A stretch of 64,000 bases of DNA, taken from the NCBI GenBank assembly GCA_934216155.1, contig CAKQBK010000001.1, positions 1 to 64,000 on the forward strand, given 5' to 3'. The notes below the pieces were generated by a model, which had not been told where the DNA came from, did not search any database, and was given only the letters and a program-made list of their open reading frames with translations. Every line of letters starts with the position of its first letter. Position 1 is the first letter of the stretch. This stretch comes from an uncultured Dialister sp. (GTDB lineage Bacteria; Bacillota; Negativicutes; Veillonellales; Dialisteraceae). The translations under genes and the position numbers were made by a program. Positions 26,201-34,391 of the stretch are shown one piece after another.

Positions 26201-26464
26201 GGATTGATTCTCTCCATGAAATAGAGTGCGCAAAGAACCCTGGGTCTTCTGGAGAAATTCATCGTAGGTATATCCGAGGCTGGATAAAAGATAATCACTG
26301 AAATAAGTGATGGTCAGCGGTTCATCGTAATAGCCAGTCAGAAAACCCACCGCATGGTTCATCTGGAGCGCTCTCCGGATGGTGGCCTGGTTGGCATCGG
26401 TCAAAGCCACAAAAGTCGTATTCGCACTGTACATTTCTGCATCGTTGTATAAGATTCGTTTCAT
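23231..26464 (-). CDS. Cytoplasmic hybrid histidine kinase with PAS domains and two receiver domains (HK1)
   Basis: 1077 residues, no membrane helix. Order: degenerate PAS-like N-terminus (about 15-125), PAS/PAC (about 130-265, ending VGIFVNITNEKRAQ), a further PAS-like region (about 280-410, ending FFIRDITQAKKE), a third sensor segment with LEYATYDEKTF (about 430-545), HisKA with FLSNMSHDIRTPMNA (His575), HATPase with IIEDDGIGMSEEF and GTGLGMAISRNIARMMNG, REC1 (Asp865 in IIIDWQMPGMDG) and REC2 (Asp1008 in FMDIQMPIMNG). There is no HPt domain. RC start at 26464 has GAAGGA 8 bases ahead; a longer in-frame start at 26554 would run through the CAACAA-type array. It is a clear paralogue of the kinase at 30277-33117. 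Confidence 0.92.
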   Translation of the reverse strand: MKRILYNDAEMYSANTTFVALTDANQATIRRALQMNHAVGFLTGYYDEPLTITYFSDYLLSSLGYTYDEFLQKTQGSLRTLFHGENQSFLEPERFRALSGEGEGKMVTRNGLTLLVHMFKTDDVDANGRPMWVLSVYTDLMKENLQLVNQLLRSGFWSFDCDETGHIVKALYSHDFRTMLGYHDTIDFPNTFAAWADKLHPDDRERVLKSFNEALRDRTNQKKYNVEYRLKTADGSYLWFRANADVNRRLDGTPCRIVGIFVNITNEKRAQRRAQRSHAFHQAYTEANLCEYYLDLTNHNFDAMKHGTSLLHKYELQNDWQALVQGYIHEFVVPEDQNTVALFLNPSYIDKKLFYEQDELTLECRLHVNGETRWVRNTICRDKDVESAHCAIFFIRDITQAKKENAHIQALTKKSDTLNLLLKGTSRLVDRIGICDLSKNTYTFYYYPCGNDSNSVTGNFANFTEQVLEPKYKPLVENLSWSDIFSISYLRKMLPKPDSIYRLEYATYDEKTFKSMAISPLTWKDGQLQQVLLFAQNTTKEKRLERASRKALQEACAAANRASQAKTDFLSNMSHDIRTPMNAIVGMTAIAGAHIDQKERVQDCLSKITQASRHLLGLINEILDMSRIESGRFTLSEEDFSLSDMVDNLVVMNQPDIQAHHHTLSIRLDGVEHEKVCGDSLRLQQLMTNLLSNSIKYTPDGGHISLSISEIPQHTPGRSCYKFIIEDDGIGMSEEFQKVLFEPFTRADDKRTSQIQGTGLGMAISRNIARMMNGDIEVESELGKGTRFIITVSLALQEDEQEPLEELIHLPVLVVDDDPMSCENTVDLLQDIGVDGESVTSGEAAILKTREKQERNEHYFAIIIDWQMPGMDGIETTRRIRQIVGPDVTIIILSAYDFSEIEDLAREAGVNEFIAKPLFRSRLVSLLKNLATGKETALPQETTLSAFSKISLSGKRFLLVEDNALNSEIAAEILRMTGAEVETAENGQEALHAFLAHPVGYYDLIFMDIQMPIMNGYEATQAIRHLDRTDAASIPIIAMTANAFAEDIIRAKHSGMNAHVAKPLDMGKLYGVLKKYL

Positions 26465-26810
26465 TATGACGTCCTTCGCTCGCAATAGGGTGATGTTTCG
26501 ATTTTGCACCTGTAGTATGCGTTTGGTTGTTAGTTGCTGGTTGTTTGGATCCAATAACTAACAATAAGATATATTAGTAAATATTATAAGAAAAGTAGAA
26601 TGGGAAGTAAAGAAATAATTTGGGCGCTGGGGTGACTGGGGATTAGGGACTAGTAGCTAGGCCCTAGGGATTAGGGGAATAGTGAGGAGTGGTGGTGGCG
26701 GCGCATATAATTTAGAAGCGCCGCAGATTTTATCGTAACGTCATGGGGGCCGGTCGTATTTGTGTAAAATGACGCTGGCGGAATCATGGTTTTATCTCCC
26801 CCGTCGGGGC

Positions 26811-27038
26811 AATGCTGTTAAGTTAAGCGAGATATGCGATGATTTCTGCTGATGCAAAGGTTACTCAGGTTTCTTAGGTTACTTAGGTTTCTCATGTTTC
26901 TCGAATGAGCTAATGACGCTAGCGTCTATGGGCACATTCGGGGAACCTGAGCCACCTGAGAACCCTTAGAAACTTGAGCAACCTGTCACCACTAGCGGAA
27001 TCATACCTACTAACGCAAATCCTTAACTTAACAGCATT
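26811..27038. repeat. LP1 long palindromic element, copy d
   Basis: AATGCTGTTAAGTTAAG at the left end and CTTAACTTAACAGCATT at the right end are exact inverse copies. Inner 9-nt arms and the ACGCTAGCGT centre are as in copy a. The inverted repeat continues outward into TCTCCCCCGTCGGGG and its inverse, so LP1 appears to sit inside another hairpin family. Confidence 0.88.
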
Positions 27039-27180
27039 ACCCCGTCGGGGGAGAACCCAAGAGGGGGCAGCTCTAGCGGTATACTTCGCTATGAACATAT
27101 CACGTGAACTCGGTGATATCCACCGCAGAAGCCCCCTTCCAAAGGAAGTGGATGATTGATAGTGCCTCTAGCCGCTTTCC

Positions 27181-27372
27181 GTCATTTCGACCGATGGGAT
27201 TCGTGCTACATGTCAAAAAAAGATGCAAGCGACTATGTTGAACAAAAGTGGAGAAATCTTGTGTCTCTCTCGATTATCTCGTTAGTGTTACAAGATTTCT
27301 CCACTTCTGTCTAACATGGTCCTGAATTCCCCGATTGTGTCAGAAAGCACAAATCCCATCGGTCGAAATGAT
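27181..27372. repeat. TCATTTCGACC palindromic element (LP2), copy 1
   Basis: Terminal inverted repeats GTCATTTCGACCGATGGGAT and ATCCCATCGGTCGAAATGAT. The inner stem pairs AAAGTGGAGAAATCTTGTG with its inverse (GATTTCTCCACTT) around a short loop. The TIR sequence resembles a widely scattered bacterial small palindrome with GAGAAATCT; no protein is encoded. Second copy 29982-30172, derivative 1364-1447. Confidence 0.88.
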
Positions 27373-27701
27373 GGGGGTGCTGAGGCCATTTTATATTTTA
27401 TAGAAATGGGGTATTGGGGCGCTTCTTAAGTTGTGCGCCCCTTCCATCACTCCTCACTCCTAATTCCTCACTCCTAACTATTTTCCCTGTACCAAGTCAC
27501 CAAAAATGACGAATCCCCTGAAGTGTGCTATAGTAATAAAAAAGGAATGGAGCATACAGTCTAAGTGTTTCTTACGGTATCATCTCATTGGAGGAACCTG
27601 AGCCACCTAAGCAACCTGAGAAACTTGAGCTACCTGTCATCTCTATCGAATGCATACCTACTCACACAAACCAATTTACGCACTACAAAAAAGGAGTCCC
27701 T

Positions 27702-28235
27702 ATGATCCACATCAGTTCCAAAACCGCCGCCATTTTAGCGGCGTTCACCGCCATCAGTGCCCCGTTGATGTTATCCGGCTGCGGGCAGGAAAAACAGCAG
27801 CAGGGGGAAGCCCTGACGGACGACCAGGGCCGCACGTACCACTTAATCAAAAACGAAGACGGCACAGAAACCGCTCGCTATGACAACGGGGAAGAAGTGA
27901 CCTTCCGCCGCGACGAGGACAACAATTTGAACTACGTGTCCGGCATGTCCAGTTTGCTGCCTATGATGCTGGCCAGCTATTTTCTATTCCACGGCATCGG
28001 CGGTTATTCCGGTCACTATGATAGAAATACAGGCAACGTGCTGAACAACAAGCCGGCCTACCAGCAGACCCAGCAACAACCGGGCACCAATACAGGTACG
28101 GCTGCCGCAGGCAACAAGAGTGGAACCTACCAGCAAGGAACCGCTGGAAATAGCGGCAAATCCACTGTCACCGCCCCAGCTGGCGGCAAGACCGGGTTTG
28201 GTTCGGCGGGCGTACGAAGCGGAGGTGCCTCCTGA
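27702..28235 (+). CDS. YgiB-like lipoprotein (UPF0441/DUF1190-like)
   Basis: 177 residues. Signal peptide with lipobox LSGC, Cys27 being the lipidated residue. The order of features parallels E. coli YgiB: lipoprotein signal, charged domain (LTDDQGRTYHLIKNEDGTETARYDNGEEVTF), a short hydrophobic patch SSLLPMMLASYFLFHG, then a Gln/Thr/Gly-rich tail ending KTGFGSAGVRSGG. ATG 27702 has AAGGAG 5 bases upstream; longer in-frame starts would run through a 9-nt repeat. The stop overlaps the start of the YgiC-like gene (TGATG), so translation is coupled. The YgiB assignment rests on layout and gene pairing rather than strong identity. Confidence 0.75.
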   Translation: MIHISSKTAAILAAFTAISAPLMLSGCGQEKQQQGEALTDDQGRTYHLIKNEDGTETARYDNGEEVTFRRDEDNNLNYVSGMSSLLPMMLASYFLFHGIGGYSGHYDRNTGNVLNNKPAYQQTQQQPGTNTGTAAAGNKSGTYQQGTAGNSGKSTVTAPAGGKTGFGSAGVRSGGAS

Positions 28236-29533
28236 TGGAAAAAACATACATGGATGATATCGACAGGAACATATTTCCTTATGTAGAATACCCGGGCTAT
28301 CCCTTCCGATACCCCACCCACTTGCCACTGGTGATTGACCGGAAAGAAGCGGATCTCATCCGGCGGGTTAGCGGCGAACTATTTGGCATTTTTGCGAAAG
28401 TGACGAAACGGTTCCAAGAATGTGGGGACACCTTTTTTGATGAAATGGAAATTCCCCACCAGATGCGGAAGTACCTCTGCCACGGAAATGCCATGAAAGA
28501 CCTGCCCAGTTGGATTTCCCGCTTTGACTACGTGATTGACAAAGCCAGCGGAAAAATTCAGATGGTGGAAATCAATGCGGACACCCCGTGTGCCGAAATC
28601 GAAGCCTATTACGCCAACGACGTGGCAGCGAAATATTTCATGAAAGAAAATCCCAATGCCTACGAATGGGACAAACTCAGGAACTGGATGAAAGACATTT
28701 TCCTTCGCTGCTGCGGAAATAAGAGCCACGAAGAACTGCTGCAGCACCCGGTGCTGTTCAGCTGCTTTGATGATTACATCGAAGACCTGGGTACCACCAC
28801 CTTTCTCATGAATGCCATGAAAGACGCCGTGTCTCCTGACATGCGAGACACCATCGTTTTTGAATCCTTCTATAACCTGGCGGTCATGGAAGATGGCAGC
28901 CTGGCCCTGCCGGACGGTCGCACCGTGTCTTTCCTGTATCGCATGCATCCCATGGAAATATTAATCGATGAGACCGCCGACCAGGACGGTTCCTCTTTGG
29001 GAGAACTCATGATGGATGGCTATATTTCCGGCAAATTCCACATGATGAATCCACCGGAATCGATTATCATGCAGTCCAAAGGCTTCCAGGCCTTGATTTA
29101 TGCCTTGTTGGAAAGAAATCCGGAATTCTTCACGGCTCGGGAACAGGACACCATCCGGAAATACCTGCCCGAAAGCTACTTTGAACGGGATTTCAAACTG
29201 GGCGACATGCCGGAAGACTCCGAATGGATTCGCAAACCCATCTGGGGCCGCGAAGGTCGAGGCATTGAAATCATCAACGGCCGAGGCGAACGGATTTACA
29301 AAAAGAAACTGGCCGATGACGAAGACATCGTCTATCGAGACAGCGATTCCAATCTGGTACAGCGCTGCATCCCCCAGCAGAAAATCATCTCCAAAACCGA
29401 CGTGGGTATTATGGAAGGATACGTCACCATGAGCTGCTTCATGCTAGGTGACACCCCGTCAGCCCTCTACGCCCGCTTCAGCGACGAACGAATCGCGGGG
29501 AATGAGGCGTATTGGATACCGGTACTTTATTAA
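28235..29533 (+). CDS. YgiC-like ATP-grasp amine ligase (glutathionylspermidine synthase family)
   Basis: 432 residues, the length of the GSP_synth ATP-grasp domain. Family signatures: DYVIDKASGKIQMVEINADTPCAEIE (substrate side), EPIWGREG-like KPIWGREGRGIEIING and the closing region VTMSCFMLGDTPSALYARFSD. Members make amide bonds between a carboxylate and an amine at the cost of ATP; YgiC itself has no settled substrate and lacks the amidase domain of true Gsp synthetases, as here. The pair with an upstream YgiB-like lipoprotein is the same as in Enterobacteria. It lies between two paralogous hybrid kinases. Confidence 0.9.
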   Translation: MEKTYMDDIDRNIFPYVEYPGYPFRYPTHLPLVIDRKEADLIRRVSGELFGIFAKVTKRFQECGDTFFDEMEIPHQMRKYLCHGNAMKDLPSWISRFDYVIDKASGKIQMVEINADTPCAEIEAYYANDVAAKYFMKENPNAYEWDKLRNWMKDIFLRCCGNKSHEELLQHPVLFSCFDDYIEDLGTTTFLMNAMKDAVSPDMRDTIVFESFYNLAVMEDGSLALPDGRTVSFLYRMHPMEILIDETADQDGSSLGELMMDGYISGKFHMMNPPESIIMQSKGFQALIYALLERNPEFFTAREQDTIRKYLPESYFERDFKLGDMPEDSEWIRKPIWGREGRGIEIINGRGERIYKKKLADDEDIVYRDSDSNLVQRCIPQQKIISKTDVGIMEGYVTMSCFMLGDTPSALYARFSDERIAGNEAYWIPVLY

Positions 29534-29605
29534 TGAGGAATTAGGAATGAGGAATTAGGAATGAGGAATGGTGGAAGGGGAAGAATAATAGGTTATTGTT
29601 CTGCG

Positions 29606-29851
29606 TGATACCACTCGCCTCATTTTGTATACATACCGCTTGTCAAAAGGGTATTATTCTACTGATTTCTTTGAAGCATCAAATAAAAAATACCGCTAGT
29701 ATCAAGGTTATAAAAGGTTATGCCAAAACAGATGACATAACCCTTTATAACCTTGATGTTGGCGGTATTTTTTATTTGTTATATTGAAGGAAGTAGTAGA
29801 ATAATAACCCTTTGATAAGCCGTATTCATATCATGTGAGAATAACGATGCC
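29606..29851. repeat. Long palindromic element family LP3, copy 2
   Basis: Arms TACCGCTTGTCAAAAGGG-TATTATTCTACT and AGTAGAATAATAACCCTTTG are inverted, with a core hairpin AAAAAATACCGCTAGTATC / GATGTTGGCGGTATTTTTT (29685-29775) resembling copy 1 at 22863-23108 in order and spacing of all blocks. Confidence 0.82.
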
Positions 29852-29981
29852 ATAGAGTATAACCTTATAGTACAAGGATAACGCTCCCAAATTTTGTGCG
29901 TAAATAAGTTTACACTGTTGTCTCGGCTCCCCTGTCGGGGCAATGTTGTTAAGTTAAGAAATAAGGTATAAAAGGGTATCA

Positions 29982-30172
29982 TCATTTCGACCGATGGGAT
30001 TCGTGCGAAATATCAAAAAAGATTCAAGTGACCATGTTGAACAAAAGTGGAGAAATCTTGTGACACTAGCGAAATTATCGAGAGAGTCACAAGATTTCTC
30101 CACTTCTGTCCAACATGGTCCTGAACTACCAGATAGTATTAGAACGCACAAATCCCATCGGTCGAAATGACG
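29982..30172. repeat. TCATTTCGACC palindromic element (LP2), copy 2
   Basis: Same terminal repeats as copy 1 (27181-27372) and the same inner stem CATGTTGAACAAAAGTGGAG against CTCCACTTCTGTCCAACATG. The two copies differ mainly around the loop and in scattered paired changes. Confidence 0.88.
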
Positions 30173-30276
30173 CCAGATGTTTGTACCGCTTTATATAAAA
30201 AGGGTATTGGGGCCCTATATGAATTGTGGGCCCCTTCCACCACTTCTCACTTCTAACTCCTCACTTCTAACTGCTT

Positions 30277-33117
30277 TTAAAGGTATTTCCTCAGCACATC
30301 ATACAATTTTTTCATATCCAGTGGCTTCGCGATGTGTTCATCCATGCCGGCTTGTTTGGCCCGCAGGATGTCTTCCGAGAAGGCGTTGGCGGTCATGGCG
30401 ATGATCGGGGTGGTGAGGGCGTCTTTTCGGTCTAGCATACGGATGGCCTGGGTGGCTTCGTAACCGTTCATGAGGGGCATCTGGATATCCATGAATATCA
30501 AATCATAGTGATGGATTTCCGAATGGATGAATTTATGGAGTGCTTCTTTTCCATTTTCTGCCGTATCCACGTCAGCGCCAGTCATGCGCAGAATTTCCGA
30601 CGCAATTTCGCTATTGAGGGCGTTGTCTTCTACCAGAAGGATGTGTTTCCCTTCCAAATCTACATGGGAGAAATCATCCAGGGAGGTGGTTGTTTCCGCT
30701 GATGCTGTATTTCCTGTAGCCAAACTTTTCAGGACAGACACCAGGCGTGACCGGAAGAGAGGCTTCGCGATGAAGGTATCCACACCGGCTTCTCGGGCCA
30801 GATCTTCCACTTCGCTGAAATCGTAGGCGGACAAAATGATGATGGTCACGTCAGGGCCTACGATTTTCCGAATCCGGCGGGTGGTTTCCAGTCCGTCCAT
30901 TTCGGGCATCTGCCAGTCAATGATGATGGCGAAATAGTTGTTATTTTGCTGGTACCGAGCGCGGACGATGTCGATGGCCTGCTTGCCAGAGGTGACAAAT
31001 TCGCCGTCGATACCGATGTCTTTTAAAAGACGCACCGTGGATTCGCAGCACACCGGGTCATCGTCTACCACCAGCACCGGCAGGTGAATCAATTCTTCCA
31101 GCGGCGTCATGTCCGTTTCCTGCAATTTCAGGGTCACTGTGATGGTGAAACGGGATCCCTGGCCCAGCTTGCTATCCACGTCGATTTTGCCATTCATCAT
31201 GCGGGCGATGTTCTGGGCGATGGCCATACCGAGGCCGGTGCCCTGCACTTTGCCGGTCCGCTTGTCATCGGCCCTGGTGAAAGGCTGGAAAAGGATTTCC
31301 TGAAATTCCTTGGTCATGCCGATGCCATTGTCTTCGATGATGAATTGGAAACATCCCATTTCTTTCGACAGGCTAGGGATTTCCGAAATGGAAATAGAAA
31401 TCTGTCCCCCGTCTGGGGTGTACTTGATGGAGTTGGACAGGATATTGGTGAGAATCTGCTGCAATCGGAGAGAGTCGCCGGTGACTTTTTCGTGCCGGAG
31501 ATGGTTCAGATGGACTGACAGCTTATGATGGTGGAAATCGATATCTGCCTGGTTGATGGCAATCAGATTGTCAATCATATCGGACAGAGAGAAATCATCT
31601 TCTGTCAGTGCGAACCGGCCGCTTTCGATGCGGGACATATCGAGGATTTCATTGATGAGTCCTAACAAATGGCGGCTGGCCTGGGTGATTTTTCCTAGAC
31701 AATCCTGGACACGCTCCTTCTGGTCGATGTGGGCACCGGCGATGGCGGTCATGCCGATGATGGCATTCATCGGGGTGCGGATGTCGTGGGACATATTGGA
31801 CAAGAAATCGGTCTTCGCCTGGCTGGCCCGATTGGCCGCATCACAGGCTTCCTGCAGAGCTTGCCGGGCCTGGATTTCTTCTCTCTTTTCTTCGGTGATA
31901 TCCTGCCCCATGAGAAGCACCTTCTGCAGTTTTCCATCTTTCCAAGCCAGAGGCGAAATGGCCAGACTCTTGAACGTGGTCTCGTCGTAGGTGGCGTACT
32001 CCATGCGATACATACCTTTTTGTTGGGCAAATAGGGCATTCAAGTAAGGCACGCTGCATACAGTTTCCCATGAAATATTTTGGTTCAGTGGTTTGTACTT
32101 GGGAATCATATCCTGGGCAGCAAAATCATGAAACGCCCCACTGGTATCAGGGATGAGATGGCTTTTGCAAATATAGGATTGGTACGTGTCATGCTCTAAG
32201 TCGCACACGGCCAGGCGATCGATGAGTTGGCTGGTGCCAGATAAGAGCTGAGAAAGGGCATCATTTCTTTGGGTGAGAGAAGCCACCTTCTTGGCTTCCT
32301 CTTCTGCCAATTTTCGCTGGTTGATATTGACAAAAATTCCCACCATACGACAAGGACTGCCATCAATGCGGCGGTTGACATCACCCACATCATGGAACCA
32401 TTGGTAGGTCCCATCGGAACGCTGCATCCGGTATTCCGCATCAAACTTTGTTTCGCCCGTAGAATCCAGCAGTGAGCGGTTCAATAGATCCACGACCCGT
32501 TCCTTATCATCGGGATGAATGGCCCTGTCCCAAGAAGACAAGTCATTAGGAAAATCGATGATGTCGTGGTACCCCAGCATGGTGCGGAAATCATGACTGA
32601 AGAAACATTTGATGACATGCCCCTCTTTATCACAACTCAAAGTCCAGGAACCAGAGTGAATGATCTGATTCACCAGCTGCAGATTTTCCTTCACCTCATT
32701 GACCTGTACCGACAAAATCCAGAGACGCTCTCCGTTTTCATCGATGGTATCCATTTTGTACATATGCACCAGAAGGGGATACCCATCGCCAGTCAATATT
32801 TCCCCTTCCCCCTCGCCATGAAGGTTCGGGAACCGATCTGGCTCTAAGAAAGACTGGTTGTCCCCAAAGAAAATGGTCCGCAAATGGCCACCGGAAAAAG
32901 CCAGGAACGACTCCTCGGTGTAGCCCATGTTGTACAGGAAATAACTGCTCACATGGGTAATCGACAAATCTGCATCATACCGGCCGGCCAGAAATCCCAC
33001 CGCATGATTCACCTGTAAGGCACGACGAATAGCCGCCTGGTTCTCCTCCGTGAGAACAGGCGGCTGATTGGCGTCAACGGAATAAATAATGGCTTCATGA
33101 AACTTCTCTTTTTCCAT
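30277..33117 (-). CDS. Cytoplasmic hybrid histidine kinase with PAS domains and two receiver domains (HK2)
   Basis: 946 residues, no membrane helix. It follows HK1 block by block: N-terminal ENQAAIRRALQVNHAVGFL domain, PAS/PAC ending VGIFVNINQRKLAEEEAKK (about 265), a sensor segment with MEYATYDETTF, HisKA (His444), HATPase with IIEDNGIGMTKEF, REC1 (Asp734) and REC2 (Asp877). It lacks one PAS-like segment of about 130 residues that HK1 has between its PAC and the sensor segment. There is no HPt or output domain, so phosphate must go to separate partners. The start chosen is ATG 33117 with GAGG 6-7 bases ahead; ATG 33129 is possible. Both kinases end next to the same class of heptamer array. 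Confidence 0.92.
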   Translation of the reverse strand: MEKEKFHEAIIYSVDANQPPVLTEENQAAIRRALQVNHAVGFLAGRYDADLSITHVSSYFLYNMGYTEESFLAFSGGHLRTIFFGDNQSFLEPDRFPNLHGEGEGEILTGDGYPLLVHMYKMDTIDENGERLWILSVQVNEVKENLQLVNQIIHSGSWTLSCDKEGHVIKCFFSHDFRTMLGYHDIIDFPNDLSSWDRAIHPDDKERVVDLLNRSLLDSTGETKFDAEYRMQRSDGTYQWFHDVGDVNRRIDGSPCRMVGIFVNINQRKLAEEEAKKVASLTQRNDALSQLLSGTSQLIDRLAVCDLEHDTYQSYICKSHLIPDTSGAFHDFAAQDMIPKYKPLNQNISWETVCSVPYLNALFAQQKGMYRMEYATYDETTFKSLAISPLAWKDGKLQKVLLMGQDITEEKREEIQARQALQEACDAANRASQAKTDFLSNMSHDIRTPMNAIIGMTAIAGAHIDQKERVQDCLGKITQASRHLLGLINEILDMSRIESGRFALTEDDFSLSDMIDNLIAINQADIDFHHHKLSVHLNHLRHEKVTGDSLRLQQILTNILSNSIKYTPDGGQISISISEIPSLSKEMGCFQFIIEDNGIGMTKEFQEILFQPFTRADDKRTGKVQGTGLGMAIAQNIARMMNGKIDVDSKLGQGSRFTITVTLKLQETDMTPLEELIHLPVLVVDDDPVCCESTVRLLKDIGIDGEFVTSGKQAIDIVRARYQQNNNYFAIIIDWQMPEMDGLETTRRIRKIVGPDVTIIILSAYDFSEVEDLAREAGVDTFIAKPLFRSRLVSVLKSLATGNTASAETTTSLDDFSHVDLEGKHILLVEDNALNSEIASEILRMTGADVDTAENGKEALHKFIHSEIHHYDLIFMDIQMPLMNGYEATQAIRMLDRKDALTTPIIAMTANAFSEDILRAKQAGMDEHIAKPLDMKKLYDVLRKYL

Positions 33118-33587
33118 AGTGGACCTCATTCCTTGGTATAGCCACGCCGGTATTTCACTGATAGAAATGGCGGTGGCTACGGTAGCTGGGATGGAGGATC
33201 ATGCGACCGCTTGCGAATCCCTAATCCCTGTTTCAATAGATTACTTTATATTTATTCTAATTATATACTAAAAGTAACATATAAGCAAAGAAATAACAGG
33301 TTGCGCAGGCTGCTAAAGGTGCAATGGGTTCTAAGGGTTCTAAGGGTTCTGAAGGTTCTAAGGGTTCGTCGAACGTGCCTCTCACCAAAGTTGTCATGGG
33401 GACCGGTCATATTTGTGCGAAATGGAGAAAAAGGTATAAATGGATTTGGATCCCTGAGTGGAGAAATCTTAGCAATACCAGCGGAACGGGCTTAAAGAAT
33501 CAAAACATAACAGCTCGATAAATAAGCGGAATAAGATCATGTGAATCAAGCGGAATCGTTGCTGGCGTTTTATCTCCCCCGCCGGGT

Positions 33588-33814
33588 AATGCTGTTAAGT
33601 TAAGCGAAATATGCGATGATTTCTACTGATGCAAAGGTTACTCAGGTTTCTCAGGATACTGAGGTTTCTCACGTTTCTCGAATGAGCCAATGACGCTAGC
33701 GTCTATCGGCACATTCGGAGAACCTGAGCAACCTGAGAACCCTTAGAAACTTTGGAGCCTGTCCCCACTAGCGGAATCATGTCTATTAACGCAAATCCTT
33801 AACTTAACAGCATT
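33588..33814. repeat. LP1 long palindromic element, copy e
   Basis: AATGCTGTTAAGTTAAG ... CTTAACTTAACAGCATT with complete 9-nt arms and the ACGCTAGCGT centre; outward it extends into TTATCTCCCCCGCCGGGT and its inverse ACCCGCCGGGGGAGAA, with compensating changes relative to copy d (GCCGGG for GTCGGGG on both sides). Confidence 0.88.
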
Positions 33815-34163
33815 ACCCGCCGGGGGAGAACACAAGAGGGGGCTGCACTAGCGGTATACTTCACTAACGGTACGATAAGCGAACTCGGTCATGTCCGCCC
33901 CTAGCGTTAGTATTTCATTCGAGGCCCCTGAGAACCCTGAGAACCTTGAGAACCCTTAGAACCCTGAGCAACCTGTAACCACTAATGGAATCATACCTAC
34001 TCATGCAAGTCCTTAACTTATAACATTGCCCTATCACCCTGTCACATATGACAGGGCCACGACCGTTTTATTTTGGTACACTACAATCAAAATAGGGATA
34101 TTGTCTCTTTCATATAGCGGTATACTTCGCTAACGGTACGATAAGCGAACTCGGTCATATCCC

Positions 34164-34391
34164 AATGTCATTAAGTTAAGCGAAATATGCGATGATTTCT
34201 GCTGATGCAAAGGTTACTCAGGTTTCTCAGGATACTGAGGTTTCTCACGTTTCTCGAATGAGCCAATGACGCTAGCGTCTATCGGCACATTCGGGGAACC
34301 TTAGAACCCTTAGAACCCTTAGAACCTTGAGCAACCTGTTATCACTAGCGGAGTCATATCTACTAACGCAAATCCTTAACTTAATAGCATT
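34164..34391. repeat. LP1 long palindromic element, copy f
   Basis: AATGTCATTAAGTTAAG at the left and CTTAACTTAATAGCATT at the right, interior almost the same as copy e. The outer flanks GAACTCGGTCATATCCC and AGGTCATGTCCGC are a different context, so the element has moved or been copied as a unit. Confidence 0.87.

Larger units (their letters stand above)
26465..27701. repeat. 1.2-kb spacer with two long palindromes
   Basis: Contents in order: CAACAA-type heptamers (26521-26568); GGTGACT GGGGATT AGGGACT AGTAGCT AGGCCCT AGGGATT (26630-26674); a GCGCCGC stem fragment; LP1 copy d inside TCTCCCCCGTCGGGG / CCCCGTCGGGGGAGA outer arms (26796-27055); a TAGCGGTATACTTCGC segment (27074-27121) also at 33848 and 34114; the TCATTTCGACC palindrome (27181-27372); heptamers ACTCCTC ACTCCTA ATTCCTC ACTCCTA (27451-27478); and 9-nt units (27590-27640). 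No gene. Confidence 0.8.
29534..30276. repeat. Spacer with LP3 and LP2 palindromes back to back
   Basis: Heptamers GAGGAAT TAGGAAT GAGGAAT TAGGAAT GAGGAAT (29536-29572) start at the stop codon; LP3 copy 2 (29606-29851); a reverse fragment of the CTCGGCTCCCCTGTCGGGG family (29918-29936) joined directly to a lone LP1 end (29937-29958); LP2 copy 2 (29982-30172); a GGGGCCC stem; then ACTTCTC ACTTCTA ACTCCTC ACTTCTA (30241-30268) up to the kinase stop. No gene. Confidence 0.82.

Noticed and set aside
26464-26554. Longer N-termini for HK1, rfaD, YdjC-like, MATE, LuxR-type and tpsA genes
   Set aside because: In each case the extra codons translate the intergenic heptamer arrays, and a good ribosome binding site supports the shorter start.
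27103-27110. CACGTGAA as a second parS site
   Set aside because: Only the core CACGTG with one side matches; the left half TATCACGTG lacks the GTTTC arm.
33299-33521. Gly/Ser-type coding frame over GGGTTCTAA units
   Set aside because: The frame only translates a 9-nt repeat (a multiple of 3 keeps it open) and has no RBS.
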